This document shows positions 27,375 through 37,428 of a DNA stretch of 64,000 bases, piece after piece. A program made the translations under genes and the position numbers. Where the stretch lies: contig NZ_MRZN01000003.1 in the NCBI RefSeq assembly GCF_002614725.1, positions 1-64,000 of the forward strand, in the 5' to 3' direction. The DNA is from Staphylococcus edaphicus. GTDB lineage: Bacteria > Bacillota > Bacilli > Staphylococcales > Staphylococcaceae. Within the stretch, counting starts at the first letter, position 1. Each line of letters begins with the position of its first letter. The notes beneath the pieces were generated by a model. It saw only the letters and a program-made list of their open reading frames with translations. It was not told the origin of the DNA and made no database searches.

Positions 27375-29258
27375 TCATTGTTCTTTTTGTTCTTCAAGCT
27401 CGCTCCATCTTGAAATATCTGCTTCATACTGCTCATTCAAACGTTTTTGTTCTTCATTTAACGCTTTAATCCTAGCATAATCTGAACTTGCGACTACCAT
27501 TTCTTCGTCTATTTCTTCTAATCGCTGTTCAGTAGTATCAATGCGTTCAATGATAGCTTCGTATTCTTTCTGTTCTTTATACGATAAACCTTTTTTCTTT
27601 TTCTTATCTGTATTTGGTTTAACTTTAGATTGTTGTTTCGCTTGTTCTTCTAACTTTTGATCTTGTTCTTTTTTATAGCGTTCATAATCTTCAAAGGTGC
27701 CTATGATACGCTCCATCTTACCATCATGAAGGTACCAGTATTCCTGAGCGACCTTATTTAAAAAGTATCGATCATGACTCACCGTAATCACAGCACCACC
27801 AAATGTATCCACATAATCTTCGAGAATAGTAAGTGTCTCTGTATCTAAGTCATTCGTCGGTTCATCCAGTAGAAGTACATTCGGTTGATGTACTAATAAT
27901 TTTAAAAGATATAATCTTTTTTGTTCGCCACCTGATAATTTATAGATTTTTTTACCGTGTGTTGCACTAGGAAATAAAAATCTTTCTAGTAGTTGTGTTA
28001 TAGAAACGGCTGTACCATCCTTTTCTTTAGCAACTTCACTTTCTTCTCTTAAATAATCAATCATTCTGATATCTCGATCGAGGCGCTCTTCTGTTTGTTT
28101 AAAATATGCTACTTTGACAGTTTGACCAATTTTGAGATTACCTTCATAACTTTGATCTTCACCGCTCAGTATATTTAGTAAAGTTGTTTTACCTGCTCCA
28201 TTAGGGCCAACAATGCCGATTTGCTGACCACTTTGAATGATTTGTGTAATGTCTTCAAATAGTGTCTTCTCATCAATTCGTTTAGTTAAATGCTCCAATT
28301 CAAACACCTGTTTGCCAAGTCTTGAATAAGCCAAATTTAACGATGCCTTATCTTGATGTTGTTGTCCCTTAACATCTTGTTCTAATTCACTAAACCTATT
28401 CTTTCTTGCTTGCTGTTTAGTAGAACGTGCTTTGACACCCGCGCGCATCCATGCGAGCTCTTTTTTATACAGAGATTGTTGTTTCGCTTGTTGTTTTTGC
28501 TCAATAATTTCATTTTCTGCACGTTGCGCAATATAGTCTTCATAATTACCTACATACGTTGTTAACTTTCCACGATCAAGTTCTATAATACGCGAGGACA
28601 CTTCATTTAAAAAGTAACGATCATGTGTTACAAACAATACCGTATGCGGATACTGTTTGACGTAATTAATCAACCAATTTATAGATTCAAAATCTAAGTG
28701 GTTCGTAGGTTCGTCTAAAAGTAATAAATCCGGTTGTTCAATTAATGTTTTAGCTAAGCCAACTCTTTTTTGTTGTCCACCTGACAGCGCGTTCACAGGT
28801 TTCGTTGTATCATATATACCTAATTTAGAAAGGATGGTCTTAATTTCTGCGCTATAATCCCACGCTTGATAATTATCCATTGCTTCTTGAGCATGCATCA
28901 TTTTTTGGAAATCTTCATCACTCTGTGTCACAGTATATTGATTTAACGCTGCTTCATACGCACGTATAACTTGGAGCGTTTTTGTTTCTGAAGTTAATAC
29001 TGCTTCGAAAACGGTCATATCTTGATTAAAGTCTTGTTTCTGCGAAGAATACCTAATGCGATAAGCCTTAGGATGAGAAACTTCGGCATTGAAGTCTTCA
29101 TCTAAGCCAGCCATTACTTTGAGTAACGTACTCTTCCCTGTACCATTTATACCTACAAGTCCTATTTTTTCACCTTCAGAAATAGACAATTGCAAATCAT
29201 CAAAAATGATTTTATCGGCATATGATTTATGTAAATGTTCAATTTTGTATGCTTCCAT
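27375..29258 (-). CDS. ABC-F family ATPase (Uup/YdiF-like)
   Basis: A soluble protein with two ABC ATPase domains and no membrane segments, of the ABC-F class that acts on ribosomes. Walker A motifs are GINGTGKST (about 35-43) and GPNGAGKTT; signatures are LSGGQQKRVGL and LSGGEQKRLYL; both Walker B motifs end LLLDEPTN. A linker rich in Lys, Gln and Arg lies between the domains. The C-terminus (about 545-625) is a charged coiled coil as in Uup. 627 residues. It is not obviously an antibiotic-resistance member (Vga/Msr types), and I give no symbol. Confidence 0.9.
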   Translation of the reverse strand: MEAYKIEHLHKSYADKIIFDDLQLSISEGEKIGLVGINGTGKSTLLKVMAGLDEDFNAEVSHPKAYRIRYSSQKQDFNQDMTVFEAVLTSETKTLQVIRAYEAALNQYTVTQSDEDFQKMMHAQEAMDNYQAWDYSAEIKTILSKLGIYDTTKPVNALSGGQQKRVGLAKTLIEQPDLLLLDEPTNHLDFESINWLINYVKQYPHTVLFVTHDRYFLNEVSSRIIELDRGKLTTYVGNYEDYIAQRAENEIIEQKQQAKQQSLYKKELAWMRAGVKARSTKQQARKNRFSELEQDVKGQQHQDKASLNLAYSRLGKQVFELEHLTKRIDEKTLFEDITQIIQSGQQIGIVGPNGAGKTTLLNILSGEDQSYEGNLKIGQTVKVAYFKQTEERLDRDIRMIDYLREESEVAKEKDGTAVSITQLLERFLFPSATHGKKIYKLSGGEQKRLYLLKLLVHQPNVLLLDEPTNDLDTETLTILEDYVDTFGGAVITVSHDRYFLNKVAQEYWYLHDGKMERIIGTFEDYERYKKEQDQKLEEQAKQQSKVKPNTDKKKKKGLSYKEQKEYEAIIERIDTTEQRLEEIDEEMVVASSDYARIKALNEEQKRLNEQYEADISRWSELEEQKEQ

Positions 29259-29370
29259 TGTCCAACATCCTTTTTAATATCGAAAATTATAATTTTTTCT
29301 GTTAAACTTAATTTCAGTTCTATATATTATACACCTTTTCGAACTCAAATGATACAAAGGAGAGAAGCTT

Positions 29371-30189
29371 ATGTCAGAATTTTTCCAAGACTTACCTCCT
29401 TATATCCAAGCATTAATAGCAGGTATTATCACCTGGCTACTCACTGCATTAGGAGCAGCATCGGTTTTTATTTTTAAAAGGGTCAATGATAAGATATTAA
29501 ATTCTATGCAAGGCTTCGCTGCCGGCATTATGATTGCAGCAAGTTTTTGGTCTCTTTTACAACCAGCTATTGACTATGGTGAAGGATCATCATTATCATG
29601 GTTACCCGCTGCTATCGGTTTTTTATTGGGTGGTCTGTTTATTCGTGGATTAGATTTGGTGATTCCACATATACACCCTAACACCCAAGACACAAACCAA
29701 TACCATGAAGGTGTAGGCACAAAAAAACTCAATAAAAATACGTTACTCGTTTTAGCAATTACATTGCATAATATTCCAGAAGGCCTGTCAATCGGCGTTG
29801 CATTTGGCGGTATCGTATCAGGCAACGGACAAGCAACATTTTTAGGCGCACTTGGTTTAGCAATTGGGATTGGTATTCAAAACATTCCTGAAGGTGCTGC
29901 ATTATCTATGCCTATCCGTGCTGCTGGTGCTTCAAGATGGAAAGCATTTAATTATGGGCAAGCATCTGCCATCGTTGAACCCATATTTGCAACGCTTGGT
30001 GCAGCAGCCGTGCTTGTTATCACACCTATGTTGCCCTATGCATTGGCTTTTGCTGCGGGTGCAATGATATTCGTAGTTGTTGAAGAGCTGATTCCTGATT
30101 CACAAGCCAGCAACAATACCGATCTCGCAACGTTAAGTTTAATGGTTGGTTTCACAATCATGATGATACTTGACGTCGCACTTGGATAA
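29371..30189 (+). CDS. ZIP-family divalent metal transporter
   Basis: 272 residues with about eight membrane segments. The metal site of the family is visible in LHNIPEGLSIGVAFGG (about 131-146) and QNIPEGAALSMPIRAAG (about 170-186), with a short His-containing loop (IPHIHPNTQDTNQYH) between helices. ZIP proteins move zinc, iron or manganese into the cytoplasm. AAAGGAGAGAAGC lies before the ATG. Divergent from the ABC-F gene; a bidirectional terminator separates it from ltaS. Confidence 0.9.
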   Translation: MSEFFQDLPPYIQALIAGIITWLLTALGAASVFIFKRVNDKILNSMQGFAAGIMIAASFWSLLQPAIDYGEGSSLSWLPAAIGFLLGGLFIRGLDLVIPHIHPNTQDTNQYHEGVGTKKLNKNTLLVLAITLHNIPEGLSIGVAFGGIVSGNGQATFLGALGLAIGIGIQNIPEGAALSMPIRAAGASRWKAFNYGQASAIVEPIFATLGAAAVLVITPMLPYALAFAAGAMIFVVVEELIPDSQASNNTDLATLSLMVGFTIMMILDVALG

Positions 30190-30229
30190 GGAAAAGCATC
30201 ATGTATTACATTTTAAATCAAAGGGAGCA

Positions 30230-30268
30230 CCAGACATTATCGTCTGGTGCTCCCTTTTTAATTTATTT
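30230..30268. terminator. Bidirectional terminator between ZIP gene and ltaS
   Basis: A 16-bp stem (30230-30245 with 30252-30267) is followed by Ts on the plus strand and by TTTGATTTAAAA on the minus strand. Confidence 0.9.
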
Positions 30269-32203
30269 TTTCTCTTGTCCTTTTGGACCTACTTTATATT
30301 CATAGTTTGATGGCTTAATCTTATCGAAATCTGGGTTTTTATAGAATCTCAATAAATCTCCATTAAGCACATCGTCACTCATCTCTAAATCTTTCTCAGA
30401 TTGTTGTTTACGCTTATCAAAGTCTTTTGGTTTTTCTGTCATTGGTTCATTATTCTTATTATCATAAATTCTACCATTTACATACTTATAGTCTTTGGTT
30501 ACAAAGTCACCATTTCTGAATGGTACGGTATCGTTATGATCTTTAGATAATAAATCTGTACCCATCATGAGATAGTTTTTCGAATCGATACCCATCAAGT
30601 GTAACATTGTAGGCATGACATCTGCTTGACCAGCATATGTTTTATCGACTGTACCTTCTTTACCAGGAATCTTCAACCAGAAACCAGTACGGTTTAAATC
30701 ATTGAATTTAGCTGGTGTTATATCTTCGCCTAATAATTTTTCCATCGCTTTATTATGGTTTTCAGAGATACCGTAGTGGTCACCGTAAATCATAATAACA
30801 GAATCATCATATAAACCTTTTTTCTTCAATTCATTTACAAACTGTTCTAATGATTCATCTAAATATCTTGCTGTTTGTATATAACCGTCTACCGTTGAAT
30901 CACCCGTATTCGGCTTATCAATTGATGCGTCTTCAGGAGACACAGTGAATGGGTAATGGTTGGTTAAAGTAATTAAATGATTATAGAACGGTTGCTTTTC
31001 TTTAGCTAAATAATCAGCAGACTCTTTAAAGAATTCTTTATCTTTAAGGCCTAAGTTTTCTATATTATTTTCAGACATATCGTAATACGTCGCATCATAG
31101 AATTTATCTATACCAAAGTGTTTGTATACTTGATCACGGTTCCAGAATGTTTTGTAGTCACCATGCATCACGCTAGATGTATAGCCTTGTTGTTGATCCA
31201 AGATAGCTGGTAGTGATTGGTACGTATTGTCACCTTTTAGAGAATACGCTGATCCTTGAGGCAAACCAAACAAACTGTTATCCATTGTAAACTCTGAATC
31301 TGATGTTTTACCTTGTCCAGTTTGATGATAAAAGTTTGGATAGTATCTATACCCTTCGTTACCTGTCGAAAGTTTGTTTAAGAACGGCGTTACCTCTTCT
31401 CCGTTCACTTTTTTATCAATCAAGAAAGTTTGGAAACTTTCTAAGTGTATTTTAATTATATTTTTCTTCTTAGCTGCGCCAAAATACGCTTTGTTTGGCT
31501 CAGTTTGTTTTTGTTTTGTATAATTTAACACTTTTGTTAAATCATCTTCATTTGCTAATGCTTTTTGTTGATTGTTTTGTATTGTTTTAACACCATCATA
31601 AACAGTGAAATTAAATGGTCCTAAGTACTTAACTAAATATTTATGGTCAAATGTACGTGTTAATAATTCAGGACGATCTGATTCAGCAAACGCTAAGTTC
31701 AAGAAGAATAACGCAATTGATGCGGCCATTACTACTGGAACAAATTTCTTGCTAAACACACGTCTGTCTAGCCATTTCTGTTTAAATATTAAAACAAACA
31801 AGTAAATAATTGTATCAATGAAGTATACAAAATCATACCATTTGAATGATGCAGAAACTGCGCCACCCATTGATTCGACATTCCCAGCTTGATTCAATGT
31901 GCTAAATGTTAAGAAATCAGAAAAGAATCTGAAATATACAACATTTGCGTATAGCAAGAACGTTAATATAAAGCCTCCAATAAAGATGAACCAAAATGCT
32001 TTCTTCCCTTTAAAAAATAAGAAAATACTTAGTACTAACGCGATCAAACTGTATGGATTCATTAATAAGATTAGGTTTTGAACTAATCCTTTAACACCTA
32101 AAGAAAAATCAACATAGTATGAAAAGTACGTTTTCAATGTGACAGTCAATACTGTCAATATAAAAAACGCAAAAAGAGTTAATTTCTTTTTGTGTAGTTT
32201 CAT
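30263..32203 (-). CDS. ltaS: Polyglycerol-phosphate lipoteichoic acid synthase LtaS
   Basis: Polymerises glycerol phosphate from phosphatidylglycerol onto the lipid anchor outside the membrane. Five membrane segments lie in residues 1-170. The extracellular sulfatase-fold domain keeps the catalytic Thr300 ([11 protein letters not shown]) and metal-ligand Glu255 (KIHLESFQ), at the same numbers as in S. aureus. QQKALA at 212-217 matches the site where signal peptidase frees the enzyme domain in S. aureus. 646 residues, usual length. Monocistronic, with an unusually long upstream gap. Confidence 0.97.
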   Translation of the reverse strand: MKLHKKKLTLFAFFILTVLTVTLKTYFSYYVDFSLGVKGLVQNLILLMNPYSLIALVLSIFLFFKGKKAFWFIFIGGFILTFLLYANVVYFRFFSDFLTFSTLNQAGNVESMGGAVSASFKWYDFVYFIDTIIYLFVLIFKQKWLDRRVFSKKFVPVVMAASIALFFLNLAFAESDRPELLTRTFDHKYLVKYLGPFNFTVYDGVKTIQNNQQKALANEDDLTKVLNYTKQKQTEPNKAYFGAAKKKNIIKIHLESFQTFLIDKKVNGEEVTPFLNKLSTGNEGYRYYPNFYHQTGQGKTSDSEFTMDNSLFGLPQGSAYSLKGDNTYQSLPAILDQQQGYTSSVMHGDYKTFWNRDQVYKHFGIDKFYDATYYDMSENNIENLGLKDKEFFKESADYLAKEKQPFYNHLITLTNHYPFTVSPEDASIDKPNTGDSTVDGYIQTARYLDESLEQFVNELKKKGLYDDSVIMIYGDHYGISENHNKAMEKLLGEDITPAKFNDLNRTGFWLKIPGKEGTVDKTYAGQADVMPTMLHLMGIDSKNYLMMGTDLLSKDHNDTVPFRNGDFVTKDYKYVNGRIYDNKNNEPMTEKPKDFDKRKQQSEKDLEMSDDVLNGDLLRFYKNPDFDKIKPSNYEYKVGPKGQEKK

Positions 32204-32803
32204 GTTTTTATCCCCCGATATAGATTAATAATGGTCGGAATATAATCCAAACCCTTGTAAAGATTGGCTAAGTTACTGTTTCAATGTGCTTGTTAGTGAC
32301 GCTAATCCCTCTAACTAAGCATGTGTCTTTATTTGCTCTTGTTATTTTGCATTCAATTTATATTCATTAAAATCTTTTTAGCAGATTATAATTTATCATT
32401 TATTGCGTTAATGTCTTACTTCATTTTTAAATTTGCTTTTTACGTATATCCAATAACTATTGAATATCGAATTATCATTTATTTACTTGGTGATTTTTGT
32501 TTAACGAGACCTTTACAAACTTCAACAATTTGTAATCCATTCGTAACAAAACGCACACAGTTCAATTAATAAATATAAAGCAATTCAAGTTGAATATCAA
32601 GTAAAAACACACTTTTTCATGTAATTAAGCACCAAACAAATGCTTTGTTAACGGCTTATTAACCTATTATTAACTTATTATTAATTATTAATATGCTATT
32701 TAATTATACTTTGAATGTTATACATTATAATCCGGCTTTAGTCGTATGTTAGATTCCTTACATTTAATCCTGCTTTCTTTTACTACAAATGGTGCGTTTA
32801 TAT
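32204..32803. other. Long intergenic region upstream of ltaS
   Basis: About 600 bases lie between ltaS and the terminator of the pxp operon. A hydrophobic 82-codon frame (32321-32569, plus) has no clear ribosome site and I do not accept it. At 32660-32700 TTATTAA recurs about every ten bases. I see no recognised riboswitch or operator. Confidence 0.6.
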
Positions 32804-32849
32804 ATAAAAAAACTGCAACCCTTACAAGGCGTCCTTGTGGATTACAGTT
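32804..32849 (-). terminator. Terminator of the pxpBC operon
   Basis: ACTGTAATCCACAAGG pairs with CCTTGTAAGGGTTGCAGT on the minus strand around loop ACG, and seven Ts follow. Confidence 0.9.
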
Positions 32850-32881
32850 AGTTAACATGCACTCTATTTTCAACATGCGCA

Positions 32882-33886
32882 TTACTTTAGCATTTCTAAT
32901 TGCATGCGATATTCAATCCCGTGAAATAATTGATTCAACCAATTTGTGTATTTAATTAAATTTTTCTCAGCACTTTCTACATCTATAAATTGAAATTTTA
33001 ATTTTGTACCTTGATGTTTTTGGCCTAATTTAGTTAAATGATAGCTTGCAATCGTACCTATTTGCGGATAACTACCCAATGTATAATGATCGTTCAGTAA
33101 AATGATGGGCGTGCCATCTCGCTTAACTTGTATGGTACCTATTTGTACAGACTGGTGCGCAGGCATGTCTTCATAGAAAGCTTTCACAGGCTTGCCTTCG
33201 ACATACATACCTACTCGGTTAGCTTTACTTGTTACTTTATATTCTCCAGATGTAAAACGGCTTAACGCTTTTTGTTCAAAATCTTCAGTCCCTTTATTTT
33301 TAATCACATGAAACACGTCGGACATGTAATTAAAAGATAGTGCATAACCGTCGATTCCCCAGTCAGTTTGATGGGTCTCTTCTAAATTCTCAAAAAGTTT
33401 ATGGTGACGCTCTGTGTAATCACGTTTCATGTTGATTTCGTCACCTTTTTTTAAACTACGTCCATGGAAACCACCGATTTTAGATTTAAAATCCGTTGAA
33501 GTTGAGCCTAACCACTCATCTAATTCAAAACCACCACCGACCGCTAAATATACTCTAGATGTATGGTTTGTTTCAGTAAATTTAAGTACATCCCCTTTTT
33601 CCATTAAATATAATTTGTTAGGCAATACTTTCATATGTTCTGTCTTAGCTTTAAAACTCCCTCCGCTTAACGCAATTAATGTCGGTTCAGTAAACCGAAA
33701 GCTTGCCATTCTGTTTGTCATTTCTAATGTAGCCTCACGCTTATCATTTGCTACTAATCTGTTTGCAATTTCATGAGAAAGTGGATCTAAGGCACCACCA
33801 GGAATAACACCGTCGTGTTCATAACCTGTTCGACCAAAATCTTGAAAACTAGAAAATAGCCCTTCGCCTTCTATTATGATTGACAT
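32882..33886 (-). CDS. pxpC: 5-oxoprolinase subunit PxpC (KipA/allophanate hydrolase C-like)
   Basis: Together with PxpA and PxpB it hydrolyses 5-oxoproline (pyroglutamate) to glutamate with ATP. Family landmarks are GEGLFSSFQDFGRTGYEHDGVIPGGALDP near the N-terminus (about 7-35), PAHQSVQIGTIQV and LGSYPQIGTI. 334 residues. It overlaps pxpB by 13 bases. pxpA is not in this window; in Firmicutes it may lie nearby or elsewhere. Confidence 0.92.
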   Translation of the reverse strand: MSIIIEGEGLFSSFQDFGRTGYEHDGVIPGGALDPLSHEIANRLVANDKREATLEMTNRMASFRFTEPTLIALSGGSFKAKTEHMKVLPNKLYLMEKGDVLKFTETNHTSRVYLAVGGGFELDEWLGSTSTDFKSKIGGFHGRSLKKGDEINMKRDYTERHHKLFENLEETHQTDWGIDGYALSFNYMSDVFHVIKNKGTEDFEQKALSRFTSGEYKVTSKANRVGMYVEGKPVKAFYEDMPAHQSVQIGTIQVKRDGTPIILLNDHYTLGSYPQIGTIASYHLTKLGQKHQGTKLKFQFIDVESAEKNLIKYTNWLNQLFHGIEYRMQLEMLK

Positions 33887-34581
33887 GGTTCAAAGCCTCC
33901 TAAATCCAGTGACTCCTCTGTCGTAGCTTGAAATACAACGTTATCACCTAGTTTAAGTTTAGTGAATTCTTCTAATTCCGGATTAAATAATTTAACCGGT
34001 GTATAACCTATTACTAACCAATCTCCATATGTATCAGTCGTGGTAATACCGGTCTTTTTACCTTCAATAATCACTGATCCTGCTGGGATAAATGACTTGT
34101 TGCCTCCAGTATGATTAACAAATAAGCGTTTAGACATACCAGTTAAGTATGGGAACCCTGGTGTATAACCCATCATTGAAACAAAATATGTTGGTTGCGT
34201 ATGTAGTTTGACAAACTTTTCAAAATCCATTTTATAATGAGTTAATAAAGATGCTAAATCAGGTCCATATGTACCACCATAAACAACCGGTATTTCTATT
34301 GGCATCACAGCTTCTTCTTCATGTTTAATTTCTAATTGAACGGTTTGCATTAGTGCCTTCATATATAAAAAAGGAGATTGTATATGATGGTGTTTTATCA
34401 TGTCTCTCGCGTCATAACAAATCATCATATCTGATTCCGTAGGCACAATTTCAGTGATAAATGGGTATTGTTTATCTGCTAAATATTTTTTTAACGCTAA
34501 TAAATCTTCGGTTAAATCTTTAGAGACCTCTTTTTCTATAGACACCACAATGGCTTGATCTCCTTGACTATATATCTTCAT
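33874..34581 (-). CDS. pxpB: 5-oxoprolinase subunit PxpB (KipI-like)
   Basis: Subunit of the ATP-dependent 5-oxoprolinase. The B. subtilis homologue KipI was first described as an inhibitor of the sporulation kinase KinA, but this organism does not sporulate, so the metabolic role fits better. Conserved pieces are IEIPVVYGGTYGPDLASL, FVSMMGYTPGFPYLTGM and a GITTTDTYGDWLVIGYTP region. 235 residues. It overlaps pxpC by 13 bases and follows the small membrane protein by 22 bases. Confidence 0.92.
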   Translation of the reverse strand: MKIYSQGDQAIVVSIEKEVSKDLTEDLLALKKYLADKQYPFITEIVPTESDMMICYDARDMIKHHHIQSPFLYMKALMQTVQLEIKHEEEAVMPIEIPVVYGGTYGPDLASLLTHYKMDFEKFVKLHTQPTYFVSMMGYTPGFPYLTGMSKRLFVNHTGGNKSFIPAGSVIIEGKKTGITTTDTYGDWLVIGYTPVKLFNPELEEFTKLKLGDNVVFQATTEESLDLGGFEPCQS

Positions 34582-34603
34582 AGGTTCACCTCATAAATTG
34601 TTA

Positions 34604-34810
34604 CTATCGATAAAATACGTCTAATGCTTGTGCCAGATAATGTACGATTGCTTTTATTAAAAAATAGGCAATAATAAACTGAATGATACACGAACCTGTG
34701 ATGACTACTCTTGCAAAGTAGACACTTTGTCGTTGTATCAATAGATGTACAATCCATTTGGTAAAAACAGAAATTATAATCATTAATAACGTCCAACCTA
34801 GTACCATCAT
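34604..34810 (-). CDS. Small membrane protein upstream of pxpBC
   Basis: 68 residues with two hydrophobic stretches (about 3-25 and 34-60). I do not recognise a family. It is in line with pxpB, 22 bases upstream, and so may be translated from the same mRNA. The Shine-Dalgarno sequence (GAAGTGAC) is weak. A second frame over the same bases (34578-34796) gives an irregular protein and looks like a shadow. A link with 5-oxoproline transport is possible but unproved. Confidence 0.55.
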   Translation of the reverse strand: MMVLGWTLLMIIISVFTKWIVHLLIQRQSVYFARVVITGSCIIQFIIAYFLIKAIVHYLAQALDVFYR

Positions 34811-34926
34811 GTCACTTCACTCACATTCACTATATTTAGCCATCATTTTACTTAATAAGTTCCTTTGAAAATCATTTTATGATTATGGTCTTCCAATTGC
34901 TACACCATGTTTATACTTTTTATATT

Positions 34927-35535
34927 CTATAGATAAATTTCTACCTCGGCAACCTCTCTCAAACTATTTATTAGAAATAGTGTGACCGTCCCTTGCTTCA
35001 TCTTCTCTTTCAATTCATTTAAATAATAGTTTTTTTGCATTAATGTACCATTGTCTATCATTTCTTGTCGCTTACATCCGCGTAAAAAATCCGCTTCATA
35101 AATCGGTGTATATAGTTGATTTTTTTCTTTAATAATTACATTGCCAATATCAAACTCTAATATTTTTTCATCTTTATCATAAAGTAATATAAGATCTGTC
35201 TGATGATTATGTTCAAGATGTGCTCTTTGTGTTGTCTTATTGATTACTAAGTCTTTAGGCACTTGAGGGGCTAGTTGTTGAAACTTTGCTGTAAATATCT
35301 GCTTGTCTGATAAAGGCGCAATTTCATGATGTATGGTTCCATCATCATTTAATAAAAGTTTCGTTCTAAAGCTTCCTTTTGGGTGTGTTTCAATCATCTT
35401 GTTGATTTCATAAAGCCACCTATTGTCATCAAACTTAAACCCCAATTGTTCTGCTGATTTTTTCATTCGTGCTTTATGATATGACAACCTTGGAAAACGA
35501 CCTTCATCCATACGTAATGTTTCAAATAACTGCAT
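34927..35535 (-). CDS. pabC: Aminodeoxychorismate lyase PabC
   Basis: PLP enzyme of aminotransferase class IV that splits 4-amino-4-deoxychorismate into pyruvate and p-aminobenzoate for folate synthesis. MQLFETLRMDEGRFPRLSYHKARM is the family start with the conserved Arg-His region. The catalytic lysine is in LVINKTTQRAHLEHN. GNVIIKEKNQLYTPI is the cofactor-phosphate contact region. 202 residues, somewhat shorter than typical. The ATG overlaps the pabB stop (TAATG). Confidence 0.88.
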   Translation of the reverse strand: MQLFETLRMDEGRFPRLSYHKARMKKSAEQLGFKFDDNRWLYEINKMIETHPKGSFRTKLLLNDDGTIHHEIAPLSDKQIFTAKFQQLAPQVPKDLVINKTTQRAHLEHNHQTDLILLYDKDEKILEFDIGNVIIKEKNQLYTPIYEADFLRGCKRQEMIDNGTLMQKNYYLNELKEKMKQGTVTLFLINSLREVAEVEIYL

Positions 35536-36677
35536 TATAATCTCTCCAGTAATTTTGTTTTATCGTAAAATTCTTGAACCTCATTTTCGGGTATTGAATC
35601 AATGGTAATACCTGCACCCACGCCATAAATAGCTTGGTTATTTACGTATTGTATTGTGCGAATTGGCACATTAACTATGGTCTTTCCGCTAGGCAATAAC
35701 AGTCCAATAGCGCCACAATAAACATGCCTAGGTGTTTGTTCTAAATCTTTAATATATTGCATTGTATTCAGTTTAGGTGCGCCAGTAATCGAGCCACATG
35801 GGAATAATGACTTTAAAACATCTGCTAATTTAGTACTACTATTTAGCTCGCCAGTAACCATCGACGTCATTTGAAATACAGTACTGTAAGCCTCAATATG
35901 AAAAGGTTTATATACCTTGACTGTGCCAGTCTTGGCAATGCGACTCATATCGTTGCGTAATAAATCTACAATCATGACATTTTCCGCTCTATCTTTCTCT
36001 GATTGTTGTAAGGTCGAAAGGTTGTGTTGGTCTTCTACTTCAGATACGCCTCGAGCAATGGTCCCTTTCATCGGTTTACTTAATAAGACATCTGCTTTGT
36101 TGTTAAAAGCGCCACGTTGAAAAAATAATTCTGGTGACAGAGATGCGACTTTGACCTCATCTGTGTCTATAAGTGCCGAATAAAAACCATGATTTTGTTG
36201 TAGTAACGTATAATATAATGTTGCAATAGGTTGTCGTATTTGATCTGTTAAACGTGTCGTATAATTCACTTGATATGTATTACCTTCAATAATTGCTGAT
36301 TGAATCATTTTTATATGTGTCATCAGTTGCGATGACGGTAATTCAAATTTAAAGTTGCATGGCTTTAATATTTGTCCTTCTAAATCATAGTTAGCTATGT
36401 CTGTGGCATGATTGAATGCATAAGCTGCCGCATATATATAGTCACCTTCTATTTTTACAGTTGCCATTTGATGATTGAAATATGGCGCCGCTTCGTAAGG
36501 TAGATAAAGCGCGACATATAGTCCTGCTTTTTGCTTCGCTTCAGCAAATGAAATTACTTTCCCTACGTCTTCAATTGTTGAAGCAATTCGCTTATCTGTG
36601 CACTGCGTTAATAAGTATTGATGCATCTCATCCGTTGCTTCGTCTAATATATAACGATAATTAAAGTGTATTTGCAT
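35535..36677 (-). CDS. pabB: Aminodeoxychorismate synthase component I PabB
   Basis: Chorismate-binding enzyme that adds ammonia to chorismate for p-aminobenzoate. Conserved motifs near the C-terminus: LLSKPMKGTIARG, IVDLLRNDMSRI, FPCGSITGAPKLNTM and GVGAGITIDSIPENE. The PIKGT lysine motif of PabB is present as KPMKGT. 380 residues, a short PabB lacking part of the N-terminal region. It overlaps pabA by 17 bases and pabC by one base; the three form one operon. Confidence 0.92.
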   Translation of the reverse strand: MQIHFNYRYILDEATDEMHQYLLTQCTDKRIASTIEDVGKVISFAEAKQKAGLYVALYLPYEAAPYFNHQMATVKIEGDYIYAAAYAFNHATDIANYDLEGQILKPCNFKFELPSSQLMTHIKMIQSAIIEGNTYQVNYTTRLTDQIRQPIATLYYTLLQQNHGFYSALIDTDEVKVASLSPELFFQRGAFNNKADVLLSKPMKGTIARGVSEVEDQHNLSTLQQSEKDRAENVMIVDLLRNDMSRIAKTGTVKVYKPFHIEAYSTVFQMTSMVTGELNSSTKLADVLKSLFPCGSITGAPKLNTMQYIKDLEQTPRHVYCGAIGLLLPSGKTIVNVPIRTIQYVNNQAIYGVGAGITIDSIPENEVQEFYDKTKLLERL

Positions 36678-37254
36678 GATACGCCTCCACTATTTTTATA
36701 AATGAAAAAATTTGCGTCAGTCCATGTTCACTGAGTATAGATTCAGGATGATATTGTAAGCCATATATAGGTAATGACTTATGTTCCAATCCCATAATGA
36801 TATGTGCATCATTTAAAGCAGTAATCTCTAATGAATCAGGAAAACTTTGTGCTTTGGCTATTAAAGAATGATAGCGCATTACTTTGAATGTATCTGGCAG
36901 TTGATGAAATATACCTTTGTTATTATGTTTAATTTGTGTCGTATGTCCATGAATCGGTTTGTCACTCTTTATAATGTCCCCACCAAAATAAGTCACAATC
37001 TGTTGGAATCCCAAACATATGCCAAGTATGGGTATGTGCTTAGAAAACATCCTTATAACTTCATTTAATATCGGATAATCACTCGGTGCACCGGGTCCCG
37101 GAGAAATCACGATTGCTTTGGGCGCTAAATCATATATTTTACTTACAGTTAGATATTCAACATCTATAACTTCGATTGTGCCTACATAACTTTGTTTCAA
37201 ATAGTCTACGATGTTATAGGTGAACGAATCTTTATTATCAATCATTAGTATCAT
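36661..37254 (-). CDS. pabA: Aminodeoxychorismate synthase glutaminase PabA
   Basis: Class I glutamine amidotransferase that supplies ammonia to PabB. The opening MIDNKDSFTYNIVDYL, the PGPGAPSD oxyanion strand, the nucleophile in ILGICLGFQQI, and the His-Glu pair in GLQYHPES are all present. 197 residues from the ATG at 37254, chosen because GAGGTG lies five bases upstream. In many bacteria PabA also serves tryptophan synthesis; here it is linked to pabBC. Confidence 0.94.
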   Translation of the reverse strand: MILMIDNKDSFTYNIVDYLKQSYVGTIEVIDVEYLTVSKIYDLAPKAIVISPGPGAPSDYPILNEVIRMFSKHIPILGICLGFQQIVTYFGGDIIKSDKPIHGHTTQIKHNNKGIFHQLPDTFKVMRYHSLIAKAQSFPDSLEITALNDAHIIMGLEHKSLPIYGLQYHPESILSEHGLTQIFSFIKIVEAYHANTL

Positions 37255-37368
37255 GTCGTCACCTCTTTTTAAAAATCTTCTATAGTCTGTTATACTTATT
37301 ATCACAAATATTAACTTGATTTTACAGTTTAAATATATTATTCTGAGTCACGTTATAAATGAATATAA

Positions 37369-37404
37369 AGAGGTTCCTAGCTGATACCCTCTATAAAAAA
37401 CTAG
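37369..37404 (+). ncRNA. preQ1-I riboswitch aptamer
   Basis: AGAGG-TTCCTAGCTGATA-CCCTCT-ATAAAAAACTAG follows the type I preQ1 aptamer. Stem P1 pairs AGAGG with CCTCT, and the A-rich tail ends in CTAG, which can pair with the TAG of the loop to form the pseudoknot. It matches the B. subtilis queC aptamer apart from a few loop bases. It lies 105 bases upstream of queC and would switch off queCDE when preQ1 is abundant. Confidence 0.93.
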
Positions 37405-37428
37405 ACAGATGTATAACGTCTATCTTTT
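37402..37428 (+). terminator. Expression-platform hairpin of the preQ1 riboswitch
   Basis: TAGAC pairs with GTCTA, followed by CTTTTTT. It overlaps the end of the aptamer, so ligand-dependent refolding could decide termination. A further GATAGGCG/GCGCTTATC hairpin lies at 37435-37465. Confidence 0.7.

Noticed and set aside
27375-29258. Antibiotic-resistance ABC-F (Vga/Msr/Lsa type)
   Set aside because: The layout and C-terminal coiled coil fit housekeeping Uup/YdiF-type proteins, and the gene sits in a conserved core position.
32321-32569. 82-residue hydrophobic frame upstream of ltaS
   Set aside because: No Shine-Dalgarno sequence; hydrophobicity follows from AT-rich DNA.
34578-34796. 72-residue frame overlapping the small membrane protein
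   Set aside because: Irregular composition in a shifted frame of 34604-34810; considered a shadow.
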